A DNA stretch of 64,000 nt, from contig PTJZ01000002.1 of assembly GCA_002937455.1 (NCBI GenBank), forward strand, positions 186,001 through 250,000, written 5' to 3'. Both the position numbers and the translations under genes were made by a program. The stretch is from Alphaproteobacteria bacterium MarineAlpha11_Bin1. Lineage in GTDB: Bacteria > Pseudomonadota > Alphaproteobacteria > MPNO01 > UBA830. Below the pieces are notes generated by a model. It did no database searches. It was given only the letters and a program-made list of their open reading frames with translations, and was not told the DNA's origin. Below, one piece after another: positions 45,657-54,968 of this stretch (position 1 is the stretch's first letter; each line of letters begins with the position of its first letter).

Positions 45657-46697
45657 TTAAACGCGCTCCGAGGCGATCATTTCGTCAATCATTCGCCGCA
45701 CCTGTATGTTTGGAGCATCGGCATTGATGTCTATTTCATTTGCCTCCGGAAATTCCGTCATACGAACCTGCTGCCCCTCGAGTACTGTTTTATCCTCATC
45801 GAAAATTTGAGTGAATTGGGTGCGATAAATTTCGTCCCATTCTTCGGAGTCAATTTCGAAATGCCTACAGTGGGAATAGAAATAATGGGTCGTGGTTTCC
45901 GTTTCCGGTGTGGGTAGATTCATTATTTTCATTTCAACACCACGTTGCGGGCCTACTTCTCCGGGGGTGATACCGGTTCCAACCTCCACCGACCTGGCAT
46001 CAGACGCCATGTAACAGGGCAAATCAGACGTTGTCATTATCCATCGGTCCACATTACCGTTAAATTGCCCCGCTTTTTGATAGAACGGCGCTGCAGGGCG
46101 ATCATAAATGACGCGGCTCATCTTCACGCGTTTTTCATGTTCCCAGCGTTCTGGTTTTACGGGGAAATCAACGATTGATTCGGCACCTATCGAGGACGCA
46201 TGAACATAAGTGAGATGCGTTATATCGAATAAATTATCCGACACTAGCAAGTAGTTCGCATTTAGGTGCATTGGCGTACCACACCGCTCTGGAATAGTTT
46301 TCCATTCTGGGCTTTCCAACCACCACCAGTTAGGAATCTTTTCGGGGTCGGCTTTTTCGGAATCACCGGTCCAGATCCATATCCACTCATATTTCCTCAG
46401 AACGGGATACGAACGGACTTCCGCACCAGGCGGGACTTGCGACTGACCAGGCACCTTTAAGCATTTTCCAGTCTCGTCGAATTCAAGCCCGTGATAACCA
46501 CACTGCAGATAATTACCAACGACTTTACCCATCGACAGGGGTAAGGACCGGTGACAGCAACGGTCTTCAAGTACCGCAAAACCTGCAGGCGTACGAAACA
46601 TCACTACCGGTTCATTCATAATCGTTCGAGCCAAAGGTATCTCACCGACTTCGGTTCCCATGCTGCTACGTACCAAGCGTTCCGAACGAACATTCAT
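45657..46697 (-). CDS. Rieske non-haem iron oxygenase, vanillate O-demethylase (VanA)-like
   Basis: 346 residues from ATG 46697 or 46700 (AGGGAGA upstream); the open frame to 46796 would overlap the divergent gene. Rieske cluster residues: CCHRS and CGYHGLEF. The mononuclear iron site D-x2-H-x4-H appears in DNLFDITHLTYVHASSIG, as in VanA. Catalyses oxidative demethylation or hydroxylation of an aromatic acid with electrons from a reductase. No VanB-like reductase is in the window. Divergent from an amidohydrolase gene with a striking inverted repeat between them. Confidence 0.88.
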   Translation of the reverse strand: MNVRSERLVRSSMGTEVGEIPLARTIMNEPVVMFRTPAGFAVLEDRCCHRSLPLSMGKVVGNYLQCGYHGLEFDETGKCLKVPGQSQVPPGAEVRSYPVLRKYEWIWIWTGDSEKADPEKIPNWWWLESPEWKTIPERCGTPMHLNANYLLVSDNLFDITHLTYVHASSIGAESIVDFPVKPERWEHEKRVKMSRVIYDRPAAPFYQKAGQFNGNVDRWIMTTSDLPCYMASDARSVEVGTGITPGEVGPQRGVEMKIMNLPTPETETTTHYFYSHCRHFEIDSEEWDEIYRTQFTQIFDEDKTVLEGQQVRMTEFPEANEIDINADAPNIQVRRMIDEMIASERV

Positions 46698-46735
46698 CAT
46701 TCTCCCTGAATTCTTTTTTTCCCATATTGAACGGG

Positions 46736-46774
46736 TTTTGCACAATGGCGCAGGGCAACTATCATTGCGCAAAA
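46736..46774. promoter_or_regulatory. Inverted repeat TTTTGC-R-CAATG in a divergent promoter region
   Basis: TTTTGCACAATG (46736-46747) and its near-perfect inverse CATTGCGCAAAA (46763-46774), 11 of 12 positions matching, separated by 15 bp. Each arm contains an 8-bp TTGC-R-CAA element and their centres are 27 bp apart. Located between the divergent Rieske oxygenase and amidohydrolase genes, so a shared operator for both is likely. No regulator gene lies adjacent. Confidence 0.5.
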
Positions 46775-46794
46775 TATAATTGCAGGGGAAACAC

Positions 46795-47802
46795 ATGGCT
46801 CGTATCGATGCCTATAACCATGTCATTCCAGAAGCCTACTTTGAGAAGCTATCGGAAGTAGCGCCGGACCCGAATATCGTTAAATTCTTCGGCACACTTA
46901 CCGCGCTCCATGATGAAGACGCTCATAAACGGCTTCTTGACAATTTCGACGACTACCGTCAGATCATCTCGCTTGCAAACCCGCCAATCGAGATACTGGG
47001 CTCTCCCGAAGAGACCCCTACACTTGCGCGGATTGCGAATGACGGACTTGCCAAAAGGGTCCAAAACAACCCCGATCGCATCGCGGGTTTTATCGCATCA
47101 TTGCCCATGAACAATCCGGATGCCGCCGTGGCAGAAGCTACCCGCGCCGTAAACGAACTCGGCTCATGCGGTGTTCAATTCTTTACAAACGTGTTGGGTA
47201 AACCGTTGTCAACGTCGGAGTTCTATCCAATATTCGAAACAATGGCTCAATATGATCTGCCTATATGGATACATCCGATGCGCGGCCCTAATTTCCCCGA
47301 CTATGCGCAAGAAAATGCGTCGGAGTTCGAAATTTGGTTCACCTTCGGCTGGCCCTACGAAACCAGTGCATGTATGACCCGGCTAATCTATTCTGGTATT
47401 TTCGATAAACTACCCGACATCAAGATTATCACACACCATTTCGGTGGAATGATACCGTTTTTCGCAGAGAAAATCGGGATTGGCTTTCAACAGATCTTTA
47501 GCGGAAATAACGAGCATAACCCCTTAGCTGAACGGGCAGGACTAAAAAAACAGCCGAAGGATTATTTCAAGATGTTCTACGCCGATACCGCGACCAACGG
47601 TTCTGTTGCCGCGACTACTTGCGGTCTCGAATTTTTCGGCGCCGATCACTCGCTCTTCGCCACCGATGCGCCGTTCGACCCCGAGGGCGGGTCACTGCTA
47701 ATTCGAGAGACTTTAAGTGCCGTAGACAGCCTCGATATCGACACCGTAACGCGGGATAAGATTTATGGTGGTAATCTTAAACGACTTTTAAAGCTCTCCT
47801 GA
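46795..47802 (+). CDS. Amidohydrolase family (ACMSD-like) enzyme
   Basis: 335 residues from ATG 46795 (GGGGA upstream). Seen: MARIDAYNHVIPEAYFEKL, where the usual first metal His of the HxH pair is Tyr, IWIHPMRG, the THHFGGMIPFF block, and the C-terminal Asp in FATDAPFDPEGG. This is a different branch from the three longer ACMSD-type homologues in the window. Followed after 4 bp by an acyl-CoA synthetase gene, so the two form a unit; a hydrolytic or decarboxylating step before CoA activation is plausible. Confidence 0.83.
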   Translation: MARIDAYNHVIPEAYFEKLSEVAPDPNIVKFFGTLTALHDEDAHKRLLDNFDDYRQIISLANPPIEILGSPEETPTLARIANDGLAKRVQNNPDRIAGFIASLPMNNPDAAVAEATRAVNELGSCGVQFFTNVLGKPLSTSEFYPIFETMAQYDLPIWIHPMRGPNFPDYAQENASEFEIWFTFGWPYETSACMTRLIYSGIFDKLPDIKIITHHFGGMIPFFAEKIGIGFQQIFSGNNEHNPLAERAGLKKQPKDYFKMFYADTATNGSVAATTCGLEFFGADHSLFATDAPFDPEGGSLLIRETLSAVDSLDIDTVTRDKIYGGNLKRLLKLS

Positions 47803-47806
47803 GACA

Positions 47807-49378
47807 ATGATAAAATCGACTTTAGACCCGGGAACATTGGAAATTCCTTTCCGAACTCTAGGCACTGCCTTTGCGGATTACGCCGCCCAACATCCAGAAA
47901 AAACTGCAATCCACGCTATCGACCAAGCAAGATCTATCTCCTTCATCGAGCTGCAGGAACTGACCGACCGGGTAGCTGCGCGGATGGTGATGGACGGTGT
48001 TAAATATGGTGATAGGGTTGCTATTCTCGCAAGCGAATGTCTCGAAAAACTGGTTCTCATGTTCGCCGCATGGCGTTGTGGCGCATCCTCGTGTCCATTT
48101 CATGCGGAAATCGCGCCGGACCATTTGACTTCGATCCTACATACCATTGAGCCAGCATTAATCGTCTGGCGCCAGAATGATCTCGACGGCGCCGCGCTAA
48201 CAGAAGGTATATCCTGTCCTGCGTATGAATTTTCTTCCTTAGATGCGGCTACTGGCTATTTCGGAGACCTGCCAAAGGTTGCAATAAACCTGCCGATCAT
48301 TGGCACCGAATACGGTCCCGAAGACGAAGGTTGCATATTCGCAACGTCTGGGACGACAGACAGACCCAAATGCGTTGTTTGGGATCATTTGGGCCTTTGG
48401 CTATGCGGTTTGTCGACTATAGATTTTACTGGGATGCACGAAGAGGATCGGATACTTGAATACCGGACCTTCAGCTGGCTTTCTCCGCAGATCGTCACGT
48501 TCATGCCATTTGTCTCGCTGGGACTAACTATTGTAATGGCAGAGGGGTTTTCGAGGTCTCGGTTCTTGGAATGGATCAAGGAACATTCGATCACAGTCGC
48601 GGCTGGTGTTCCGACAGTGATAAATATGCTTTTAGATGAGCCGGTAGCTTTCAATCAGGAAGATATTGAGACGCTTCGCATCATGACGGCTAGCTCCGCT
48701 CCACTGGCCCCTGAAAGATGGCAGCAATTTGAGTCTCATTACGGTATCCGTCTACTGCAGTTTTACGGTGCGTCTGAAGGCGGCTGGCTTTGCGGTAACC
48801 GGCTGGACAAATTTCGTATTGGCACCGCTGGCCCCCCGGCTCGCCATATGGATTTGGCAATTTTGGACCCAAGAGGAAATGAATGCGCTGCCGGCGTGGA
48901 AGGTGAAATAACTATAAAAGGTCCGCAAACTGCCCTGGCATCGATCAGCGCAAATGGGATCTGGGAGGACCGTTCAGGGTTCAGGCTGACTGAGAGAACG
49001 CGTGTCGGCGATCTCGGCATCATGGACGCCGAAGGCTTCGTAACTGTCACCGGGCGGGTAAAAGATATCATTCTTCGCGGCGGCGTATCCATCGCGCCAT
49101 TGGAGATCGATGCCGCGTTAATGAGCCATCCCAGCGTGCACGAAGCAGCGGTTATCGGCGTCCCGGACCGGGTCTGGGGCGAGGAAATCGCAGCTTATGT
49201 AGTTAAGACTGAAGGGATTAATACCTTGCCCGAGGAAATCCTAGCCCACGCCGCCAAAATACTTCCAGAATCTAAACGACCTAAAACGGTCGAATTCGTA
49301 AAGTCACTTCCAAAAAATGAACGTGGGAAAATTCGCCGAGAAACCCTGAAGAAATTAAGGCGAACATCCGACGCCTAA
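47807..49378 (+). CDS. AMP-forming acyl-CoA synthetase
   Basis: 523 residues of the ANL superfamily. P-loop-like motif FATSGTTDRPKCVVW (~183-197), AMP-binding FYGASEGG, adenylate-contacting GDLGIMDAEGFVTVTGRVKD (~400-419) and the C-terminal catalytic Lys region NERGKIRRETL. Activates a carboxylic acid to its CoA ester with ATP. Starts 4 bp after the amidohydrolase stop, so co-translated. Substrate not deducible; aromatic or medium-chain acid possible. Confidence 0.9.
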   Translation: MIKSTLDPGTLEIPFRTLGTAFADYAAQHPEKTAIHAIDQARSISFIELQELTDRVAARMVMDGVKYGDRVAILASECLEKLVLMFAAWRCGASSCPFHAEIAPDHLTSILHTIEPALIVWRQNDLDGAALTEGISCPAYEFSSLDAATGYFGDLPKVAINLPIIGTEYGPEDEGCIFATSGTTDRPKCVVWDHLGLWLCGLSTIDFTGMHEEDRILEYRTFSWLSPQIVTFMPFVSLGLTIVMAEGFSRSRFLEWIKEHSITVAAGVPTVINMLLDEPVAFNQEDIETLRIMTASSAPLAPERWQQFESHYGIRLLQFYGASEGGWLCGNRLDKFRIGTAGPPARHMDLAILDPRGNECAAGVEGEITIKGPQTALASISANGIWEDRSGFRLTERTRVGDLGIMDAEGFVTVTGRVKDIILRGGVSIAPLEIDAALMSHPSVHEAAVIGVPDRVWGEEIAAYVVKTEGINTLPEEILAHAAKILPESKRPKTVEFVKSLPKNERGKIRRETLKKLRRTSDA

Positions 49379-49383
49379 ACCTG

Positions 49384-50274
49384 TCAAATGTTGCGATTAT
49401 CGGGGGCCGATACCAGTGCGATACCGCCAATGATCAACACCAGGCCGGACGCAAGTTCAAATGTAAGTTCCTCGTCTAAAAACAAGACGCTTAGGAGGAG
49501 CGCAAATACAGGAGCCCCCAAGAGGCCAACCGTTGAGACAACCGTCGGCAAATATCTTACGCAGGTAGTAACTGACATCATAGCCAGCGCAGTCCCGAAT
49601 GTTCCTCCATAGGTAACCATGGCCCACTCAGTTTCAGTCCAGTCGAAATCGGGCCAAGGTTCAAAAATTAGAGCTAGCACCCCTATAAATGATGCCGAAA
49701 TCATTAGCTGGTATGGCGCAAGCTGAATTGGCGTGAGAATAGGCCTGTATACTCGGATATGAATTATGGTAACCGACCACAGTAGTGCACAGATCAATAG
49801 AAGTGCATTGCCCGTAACTACATCGCCGTTTGTCCAGTCAAAACCGCCGGGATTAAACAACATAACCAGTCCAATCATAGCGGTAGCCATACCGATCATT
49901 TTACGTTTGGGCGGCTTCTCACCAAGAAGCAGGTAGGCTGCCGGCATCACCCAGAGCGGTGTGGTATATCCGAGCAGCGCAGCACGCCCAGCTTCGACAT
50001 ACAAAAGTGCGATATGCATTAGAGTGGTGTAAAATGCCAACATAAGGAAGCCGATTGATAGAACCAACGGCAAATCATGTCGGGACGGTAATCGAAGGCG
50101 TCTGGTAAAATGCAATATACCTAGCAGTATAATAACACCCGTCCACATCCGGAGAGAAGCAAACCAGAAGGGAGGAATTGTCTCAATTGCCTTGCGAGTA
50201 ATCGGCCACAATCCACCATAACCAACAACGGCACCAACCAAGGCGAGATATCCCACGGTTCGGTTGCTCAGCAT
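49384..50274 (-). CDS. EamA/DMT-family exporter 2
   Basis: About 296 residues from ATG 50274 (MLSNRTVGYLALVGAVVGYG), just after the SDR stop; a longer frame to 50436 lies inside the SDR gene and is not credible. Ten membrane helices, two EamA repeats (GGLWPITRKAIETIPPFWFA, TPLWVMPAAYLLLGEKPPKR). Closely related to 51190-52092. Co-transcribed with the SDR gene upstream. Confidence 0.87.
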   Translation of the reverse strand: MLSNRTVGYLALVGAVVGYGGLWPITRKAIETIPPFWFASLRMWTGVIILLGILHFTRRLRLPSRHDLPLVLSIGFLMLAFYTTLMHIALLYVEAGRAALLGYTTPLWVMPAAYLLLGEKPPKRKMIGMATAMIGLVMLFNPGGFDWTNGDVVTGNALLLICALLWSVTIIHIRVYRPILTPIQLAPYQLMISASFIGVLALIFEPWPDFDWTETEWAMVTYGGTFGTALAMMSVTTCVRYLPTVVSTVGLLGAPVFALLLSVLFLDEELTFELASGLVLIIGGIALVSAPDNRNI

Positions 50275-50281
50275 GAAGAAT

Positions 50282-51031
50282 TTAGCCGAACGCTGCTCCA
50301 CCGTTGATATTGGTATTTTCGCCGGTAATAAATCCGGCTTCATCCGACAACAGCCAGATTGCGGCTGCGGCCTGCTCTTCGGGCTGTGACACTCGCCTGA
50401 GCGCAGCACGGTCGGCTGCTCCCTGCATTGCTTCATCGGTATATTCTTTTGTCATCGCAGTTTCGACAACGCCGGGGCTGATAGCATTTATGCGAATACC
50501 GTGTTTGCCCCAGGACTTAGCCAGCGTTCGCACGAGTATCAGCACTCCGCCTTTAGATGTCGTATAAGCCGGACCACCCCTACCATTCTCACCAGTTCCA
50601 CCCATAAACACGCCACCAGAGGCCGTAAGCACCATCGCGCCCTTGATACCCTGATCAATCATTACCTTGGCTGCGGCTTTCGCCATTAAGAAAGAACCGG
50701 TGACATTGATGGAAAGAATTCGGTTGAATTCATCTTCATCCGCCGATTCCCAGTTCAGTTTTGAATGGGCAGCCGCAAAATGGGCCAGACAATCAACTCG
50801 CCCGAAAGCGTCCAACGCTATCTGCGCTGCGGCATTTGCTGTCTCGGATCTAGCTACGTCACCGGGTGCGAACTTCAACGTATTAGTTTCTCCACCGAAC
50901 TCATCCTGGAGCCGGTCGCCGTCAAGATCGACTACTACTACTTGATTGCCGTCTCGGATGAGCCTTTTCGCGCACGCTCGGCCTATGCCGCTAGCGGCAC
51001 CGGAAACGATAACAGTTCTACTGGTTAACAT
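50282..51031 (-). CDS. Short-chain dehydrogenase/reductase
   Basis: 249 residues from ATG 51031 (MLTSRTVIVSGAAS); an ATG at 51049 would add six residues. Cofactor motif SGAASGIG, acidic residue VVVDLDGD favouring NAD, catalytic YTTSK, and a C-terminal NINGGAAFG. Oxidises or reduces an alcohol/carbonyl of unknown identity. Homologous to the SDR at 54187-54921 (HFAAAHS/HWGAAHS and YTTSK blocks alike). Confidence 0.87.
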   Translation of the reverse strand: MLTSRTVIVSGAASGIGRACAKRLIRDGNQVVVVDLDGDRLQDEFGGETNTLKFAPGDVARSETANAAAQIALDAFGRVDCLAHFAAAHSKLNWESADEDEFNRILSINVTGSFLMAKAAAKVMIDQGIKGAMVLTASGGVFMGGTGENGRGGPAYTTSKGGVLILVRTLAKSWGKHGIRINAISPGVVETAMTKEYTDEAMQGAADRAALRRVSQPEEQAAAAIWLLSDEAGFITGENTNINGGAAFG

Positions 51032-51189
51032 TTGCACCTTAAGCTCCATTTTTCATTTGTTAGCTATCATTTTTTGTTCTCGACGCCCACTCGTCTGCAA
51101 GCCTCTTAGAGTGAAATACCCAGGAACTTCAAAACGAATCTGGGTCCGAGAGGAATTTCTTCCTGCAAGCAAATTCACACCCTCGAAAG

Positions 51190-52092
51190 TTAAGTGACGA
51201 TTTTTTTTTCCGGCTGATGCGATAACGTCACGGCGGCGATCCCACACACGATAAGTACCAATCCAACAATTAGCGACCAAGTTAGTATTTCTCCAAGAAA
51301 TGCGACGCTTATAATCATGGCAAAAACCGGCACTCCCAAAAGCCCGATCGTCGAAGTTGTTGCAGGCAGGTTCATGATAGCGGTGGTGACACCCCAATTC
51401 CCGATACCGCTACATATGACCCCTGCATACAAGAAAATTATCCAACCGGCACCGCTTACCTCAAAAACAGGCGGCCCCTCAAACATAAGACCTGCTATGG
51501 CGGCCACTAAAAACGAGACCACTAGGTACCAGGGAACTAACGCAAGGGTATCGGACACCTGCCGGTGTATCCTGAGGTGCAGAATTACGCAGGACCACAG
51601 CATTACGCATAATACCAATAAGCCGTTGCCGATCAGTACATTTCTGTCCGACCAGTCCAATTCAGCTGGGCTGAACAAGAGAAGAAACCCCGCCATAGCG
51701 CTCATAAGACCAACAACTTTCATGCGGGTCAGATTCTCACCCAGTAATAAAACTGCGACAGGCGTTACGAATATCGCGGTTGTGTAACCAAGGATCGTTG
51801 CTCGCCCAGCATGCACGAATTCAAGCGCGCACTGAAAGATTGAAGAATACAGTCCAAGCATGATCCCTCCAACCGACAGAATGATTGGAATATCTGCGCG
51901 TTCGGGAATTTTGAGCCTGCCCTGCAAATAGAGTAAAATCGCTACAAACATCGCGCCTATGGCGAACCGACCAGCTGTGAACCAAAGTGGCGGCAGGTAA
52001 TCAATCGATAGTTTTGCTGTCGTCCAGAGTGTGCCAAAGCAGAAGATAGTAGTCGCGAGTGCGACAAACCCAAGTCGCCTATTTTCACCCAT
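51190..52092 (-). CDS. EamA/DMT-family exporter 3
   Basis: 300 residues, ten membrane helices in two EamA repeats (TLWTTAKLSIDYLPPLWFTA, GYTTAIFVTPVAVLLLGENL). A paralogue of the exporter at 49384-50274, the two flanking an SDR gene. The 51032-51189 gap between them holds no recognisable gene. Upstream lies a hairpin after dctM. Confidence 0.87.
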   Translation of the reverse strand: MGENRRLGFVALATTIFCFGTLWTTAKLSIDYLPPLWFTAGRFAIGAMFVAILLYLQGRLKIPERADIPIILSVGGIMLGLYSSIFQCALEFVHAGRATILGYTTAIFVTPVAVLLLGENLTRMKVVGLMSAMAGFLLLFSPAELDWSDRNVLIGNGLLVLCVMLWSCVILHLRIHRQVSDTLALVPWYLVVSFLVAAIAGLMFEGPPVFEVSGAGWIIFLYAGVICSGIGNWGVTTAIMNLPATTSTIGLLGVPVFAMIISVAFLGEILTWSLIVGLVLIVCGIAAVTLSHQPEKKIVT

Positions 52093-52109
52093 TAGGTTGA
52101 TAAACCAGT

Positions 52110-52140
52110 CGGACGGCGCGTAATTTTAACGCGCCGTCCG
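52110..52140 (-). terminator. Strong hairpin between dctM and an EamA gene
   Basis: CGGACGGCGCG (52110-52120), loop TAATTTTAA, CGCGCCGTCCG (52130-52140): a perfect 11-bp GC-rich stem, immediately after the dctM stop. The following T-run on the minus strand is short (TTTAT), so termination may be partial. It probably ends the dctQM transcript and protects its 3' end. Confidence 0.7.
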
Positions 52141-52144
52141 GTCA

Positions 52145-53419
52145 TTAATTCAGGAAGCGTGTCAGGAACAATGACAGTTCCGGAATGTAAGTAATAACCA
52201 TCAAGGCAATGAGGTTCACAATGATGAACGGCACCAAGCCCGGATAAATACTTGAGAGTGGCGCCTTAAATAGCGCCTGGGTGACGAAGATGTTCAGCCC
52301 GAAGGGCGGCGTGAACATTCCGATCGCGAGGTTAACCGTCATGATTATACCGAAGTGGATCAAATCGACACCCATTGCGGCGGCGATTGGGGCCAGCAGT
52401 GGGGTCAAGACTAAAATAGCGGAACCCGGGTCAAGTAAACAGCCAACGAACAGCAAGAAAACGTTGATAACCAATAGGACCATCCACGGCTTCATATTCA
52501 TATCTTGGATAGCTTGTACCGCGTCCTGCGGAATACCGCTGATCGTTAAGAGATTAGAGAACACTCCGGCAGCTGCCACAATTATAAGGACTTGGGCAGT
52601 CAGGAACATTGAGTTAACCGACACATCCCAGATGCCCGACCAAGAGATATCACCATACACGAAGCGGGTTACAAATATCGCGTATACACAAGCAACGCCC
52701 GCGGACTCGGTCGGCGAAAAGATACCGGCGTAAATCCCACCGAGGATAATGAAAGGCGTACCAAGCGCCCAAATACCCTCCTTACTGGCCGTGAGGAACT
52801 GAGCGAAGGAGAACCCTGCCGCCTCGCGAATACCACTCCTTAGCGCAAAAGCGTAAATGTATGCGGCCATCAGACCGGCCATGACTAGGCCGGGAATTAC
52901 ACCAGCGACGAATAGAAGCGCAACCGATTGTTCAGCAGATGCTCCATACAGGATCATACTAATGGATGGCGGGATAACTATTGCAATCGCACCTGACGAT
53001 GCCAGAAGTCCAGAGGAGAATTTTTCATTATATCCAGCGTCACGCAACGGCCCATACAAAAGGCGGCCGACCGCCGCAACAGTAGCGGGACTTGAGCCCG
53101 AGATAGCACCGAATACAGTGCAGGTGCCCACAGTCGTCAGCGCAAGACTCCCGCGAACACCACCAATGATCGATAATACCCAGGCCACAATCCGCTTCGA
53201 AATCCCACCATGGCCCATGATTTCGCCGGCGAAGATGAAAAATGGAACCGCCATAAGTGCGAACTTATCAACACTGCCGAACATATTGATATGCATTGCC
53301 ATCGGCGGTACAGGCGCGAAAATCATTAAAACTACTGCAGCGGTAGCAAGCAAGATAATAAAAATCGGAAATCCAAGTACCAACAAGATAACCGGTACAA
53401 TCCCCATAACCCATTCCAT
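52145..53419 (-). CDS. dctM: TRAP transporter large permease DctM
   Basis: 424 residues, about twelve membrane helices. DctM blocks: VPFFIFAGEIMGHGGISKRI, GTCTVFGAISGSSPATVAAV (~97-116), SSGAIAIVIPPSISMILYG and TVNLAIGMFTPPFGLNIFV. Imports a carboxylate with Na+ or H+ coupling. Ribosome site AAGGAG. It follows dctQ by 38 bp, but no DctP binding-protein gene is adjacent on either side. Confidence 0.93.
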   Translation of the reverse strand: MEWVMGIVPVILLVLGFPIFIILLATAAVVLMIFAPVPPMAMHINMFGSVDKFALMAVPFFIFAGEIMGHGGISKRIVAWVLSIIGGVRGSLALTTVGTCTVFGAISGSSPATVAAVGRLLYGPLRDAGYNEKFSSGLLASSGAIAIVIPPSISMILYGASAEQSVALLFVAGVIPGLVMAGLMAAYIYAFALRSGIREAAGFSFAQFLTASKEGIWALGTPFIILGGIYAGIFSPTESAGVACVYAIFVTRFVYGDISWSGIWDVSVNSMFLTAQVLIIVAAAGVFSNLLTISGIPQDAVQAIQDMNMKPWMVLLVINVFLLFVGCLLDPGSAILVLTPLLAPIAAAMGVDLIHFGIIMTVNLAIGMFTPPFGLNIFVTQALFKAPLSSIYPGLVPFIIVNLIALMVITYIPELSLFLTRFLN

Positions 53420-53457
53420 AGATACGCTCCTTCTTCTCTCGTTCTTTCTCTAGGGGA

Positions 53458-54024
53458 TTAGTTTTTGTCGGTAGCGGCGGCGTCGCCGTCACCGTATTCG
53501 TCTACTAATTCGTCAACCTCGGAGCTAAGCGTACCCATCACGTGGGATTTGAACCTCACCACAACAGATATGAAGATCATCACAAAACCTAGCAGGAGTG
53601 CGAAATGTGGGATCACCATTGGTGCTTCCGCGACCACGCTGCGCTGGTCGTTAGCCCACATTAGTTCAACTACGATCCAATTATACGGGATGACATAAAC
53701 ACAGGTTAGAAGCACACACGCAACCGCGATAAAATTGATAATCTCCTTGAAGGGTGACGGTAGCATGATTGAAAAGAAATCCATTTTTAGATGCTGCCCC
53801 TCGAACGATACCAAAACCGCACCTATAAACACCGTCCACACCATAATGTAGATCATGATCTCCTCGGCCCAGACGATTGGTTCAAGGAAAAAATACCTAC
53901 CAAGAACGTTAGCGAAATTTATTGCTATCCCGAGAAGTATAGCCACGCCGATAATGAATCTCGGAATTGTGACGATTCCAAAAATTAGCGGCTTAGGTAA
54001 AGATTTATTAGACGTATCAGACAT
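53458..54024 (-). CDS. dctQ: TRAP transporter small permease DctQ
   Basis: 188 residues, four membrane helices; NVLGRYFFLEPIVWAEEIMI (~residues 39-58) is the typical DctQ block, and a charged tail (DEYGDGDAAATDKN) follows. Partner of DctM in the membrane. First gene of dctQM; AGGAG before the ATG. Divergent from the SDR at 54187 with a 12-bp palindrome between. Confidence 0.9.
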   Translation of the reverse strand: MSDTSNKSLPKPLIFGIVTIPRFIIGVAILLGIAINFANVLGRYFFLEPIVWAEEIMIYIMVWTVFIGAVLVSFEGQHLKMDFFSIMLPSPFKEIINFIAVACVLLTCVYVIPYNWIVVELMWANDQRSVVAEAPMVIPHFALLLGFVMIFISVVVRFKSHVMGTLSSEVDELVDEYGDGDAAATDKN

Positions 54025-54157
54025 GTAGTCTCCTGAGACGGCGACCGATGCGGCCGATGTACCCTGTTAAATGGCCCTCTTAAGGGACCTCTGTTTGAGA
54101 GGATAGCACCATTTGGCGGATCCCCTCCCTCGATTAATGTTGATAGCTTACACTCTG

Positions 54158-54169
54158 TTAGATATCTAA
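54158..54169. promoter_or_regulatory. 12-bp palindrome in the dctQ/SDR divergent region
   Basis: TTAGATATCTAA is a perfect palindrome 17 bp before the SDR start at 54187 and 134 bp before dctQ. The position suits a repressor site overlapping the SDR promoter or start. No regulator gene is adjacent. Confidence 0.4.
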
Positions 54170-54186
54170 TCAATTCGGGGAAAATT

Positions 54187-54921
54187 ATGGGAAAGACAGT
54201 TTTGGTTACTGGTGCGGCAAGCGGGATAGGCTTAGCCTGCACGAAATTGCTTCTCGAACAGGGTGATAGAATACTTGCGTTCGATCCTCAGGAAGACCGA
54301 ATGCGGGCCGAACTGCCATCTTGCGAAGAGGTAGAGTTTTTCAGAGGCGATGTAGCTGAAACCGACGATTGTAAAACTGCCGTTGCCAAGGCCGTCGAGA
54401 AATATGGAAATCTCAATGCAATAATGCATTGGGGCGCTGCACATTCATCAAAGAGATGGGACGAATTGGATGCTGATGAGTGCAATTTTATTATGGCCGT
54501 CAACGTCACCGGTTCTTTCCTGATCTCGCAAGCAGCCGCTGCCCACATGATGACGCATGATGGCGGTTCGATCATGCTAACTACGTCGGCGTCTATGCTC
54601 TACGGTGTCACCGGCGGGAACGGTCAAGGTGGCCCTGCATATACAACCTCTAAGGCCGCAATTATTGGCTTAAATCGCTCACTAGCTCGTTCGCTAGCGC
54701 CAAAAGTTCGATGTAATGCGATCAGCCCCGGCATTGCCGAAACCGCAATGATAGCCGAATATACTGAAGAACAGCGTAGCACGATGTCGGCGCGGTTCCC
54801 CATGGGCCGGTTTGGGGAACCCGAGGAAATCGCCCATGCGGGTATCTTTCTGATTTCTGACAAAGCAAGTTTCATCACAGGCGAGGTCATTCACGCGAAT
54901 GGTGGCTCTAACTTTAACTGA
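54187..54921 (+). CDS. Short-chain dehydrogenase/reductase of the N-heterocycle module
   Basis: 244 residues. MGKTVLVTGAASGIGLACTK at the N-terminus gives the cofactor motif; acidic AFDPQEDR suggests NAD; catalytic Ser in MLTTSASM and YTTSK; ends HANGGSNFN. First gene of SDR, isochorismatase-like, enamidase (plus strand). In the E. barkeri nicotinate route the enamidase product 2-formylglutarate is acted on by a dehydrogenase, so this SDR is a candidate for that step, by inference only. Confidence 0.86.
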   Translation: MGKTVLVTGAASGIGLACTKLLLEQGDRILAFDPQEDRMRAELPSCEEVEFFRGDVAETDDCKTAVAKAVEKYGNLNAIMHWGAAHSSKRWDELDADECNFIMAVNVTGSFLISQAAAAHMMTHDGGSIMLTTSASMLYGVTGGNGQGGPAYTTSKAAIIGLNRSLARSLAPKVRCNAISPGIAETAMIAEYTEEQRSTMSARFPMGRFGEPEEIAHAGIFLISDKASFITGEVIHANGGSNFN

Positions 54922-54968
54922 GCAAACTAAAATTGTATTATTACTAAAATTGAAAAGGGAGATATCTC

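Noticed and set aside
51053..51397. 114-codon minus-strand open frame overlapping the EamA gene end
   Set aside because: Low-complexity residues, no family resemblance, and mostly inside the exporter gene in another frame.
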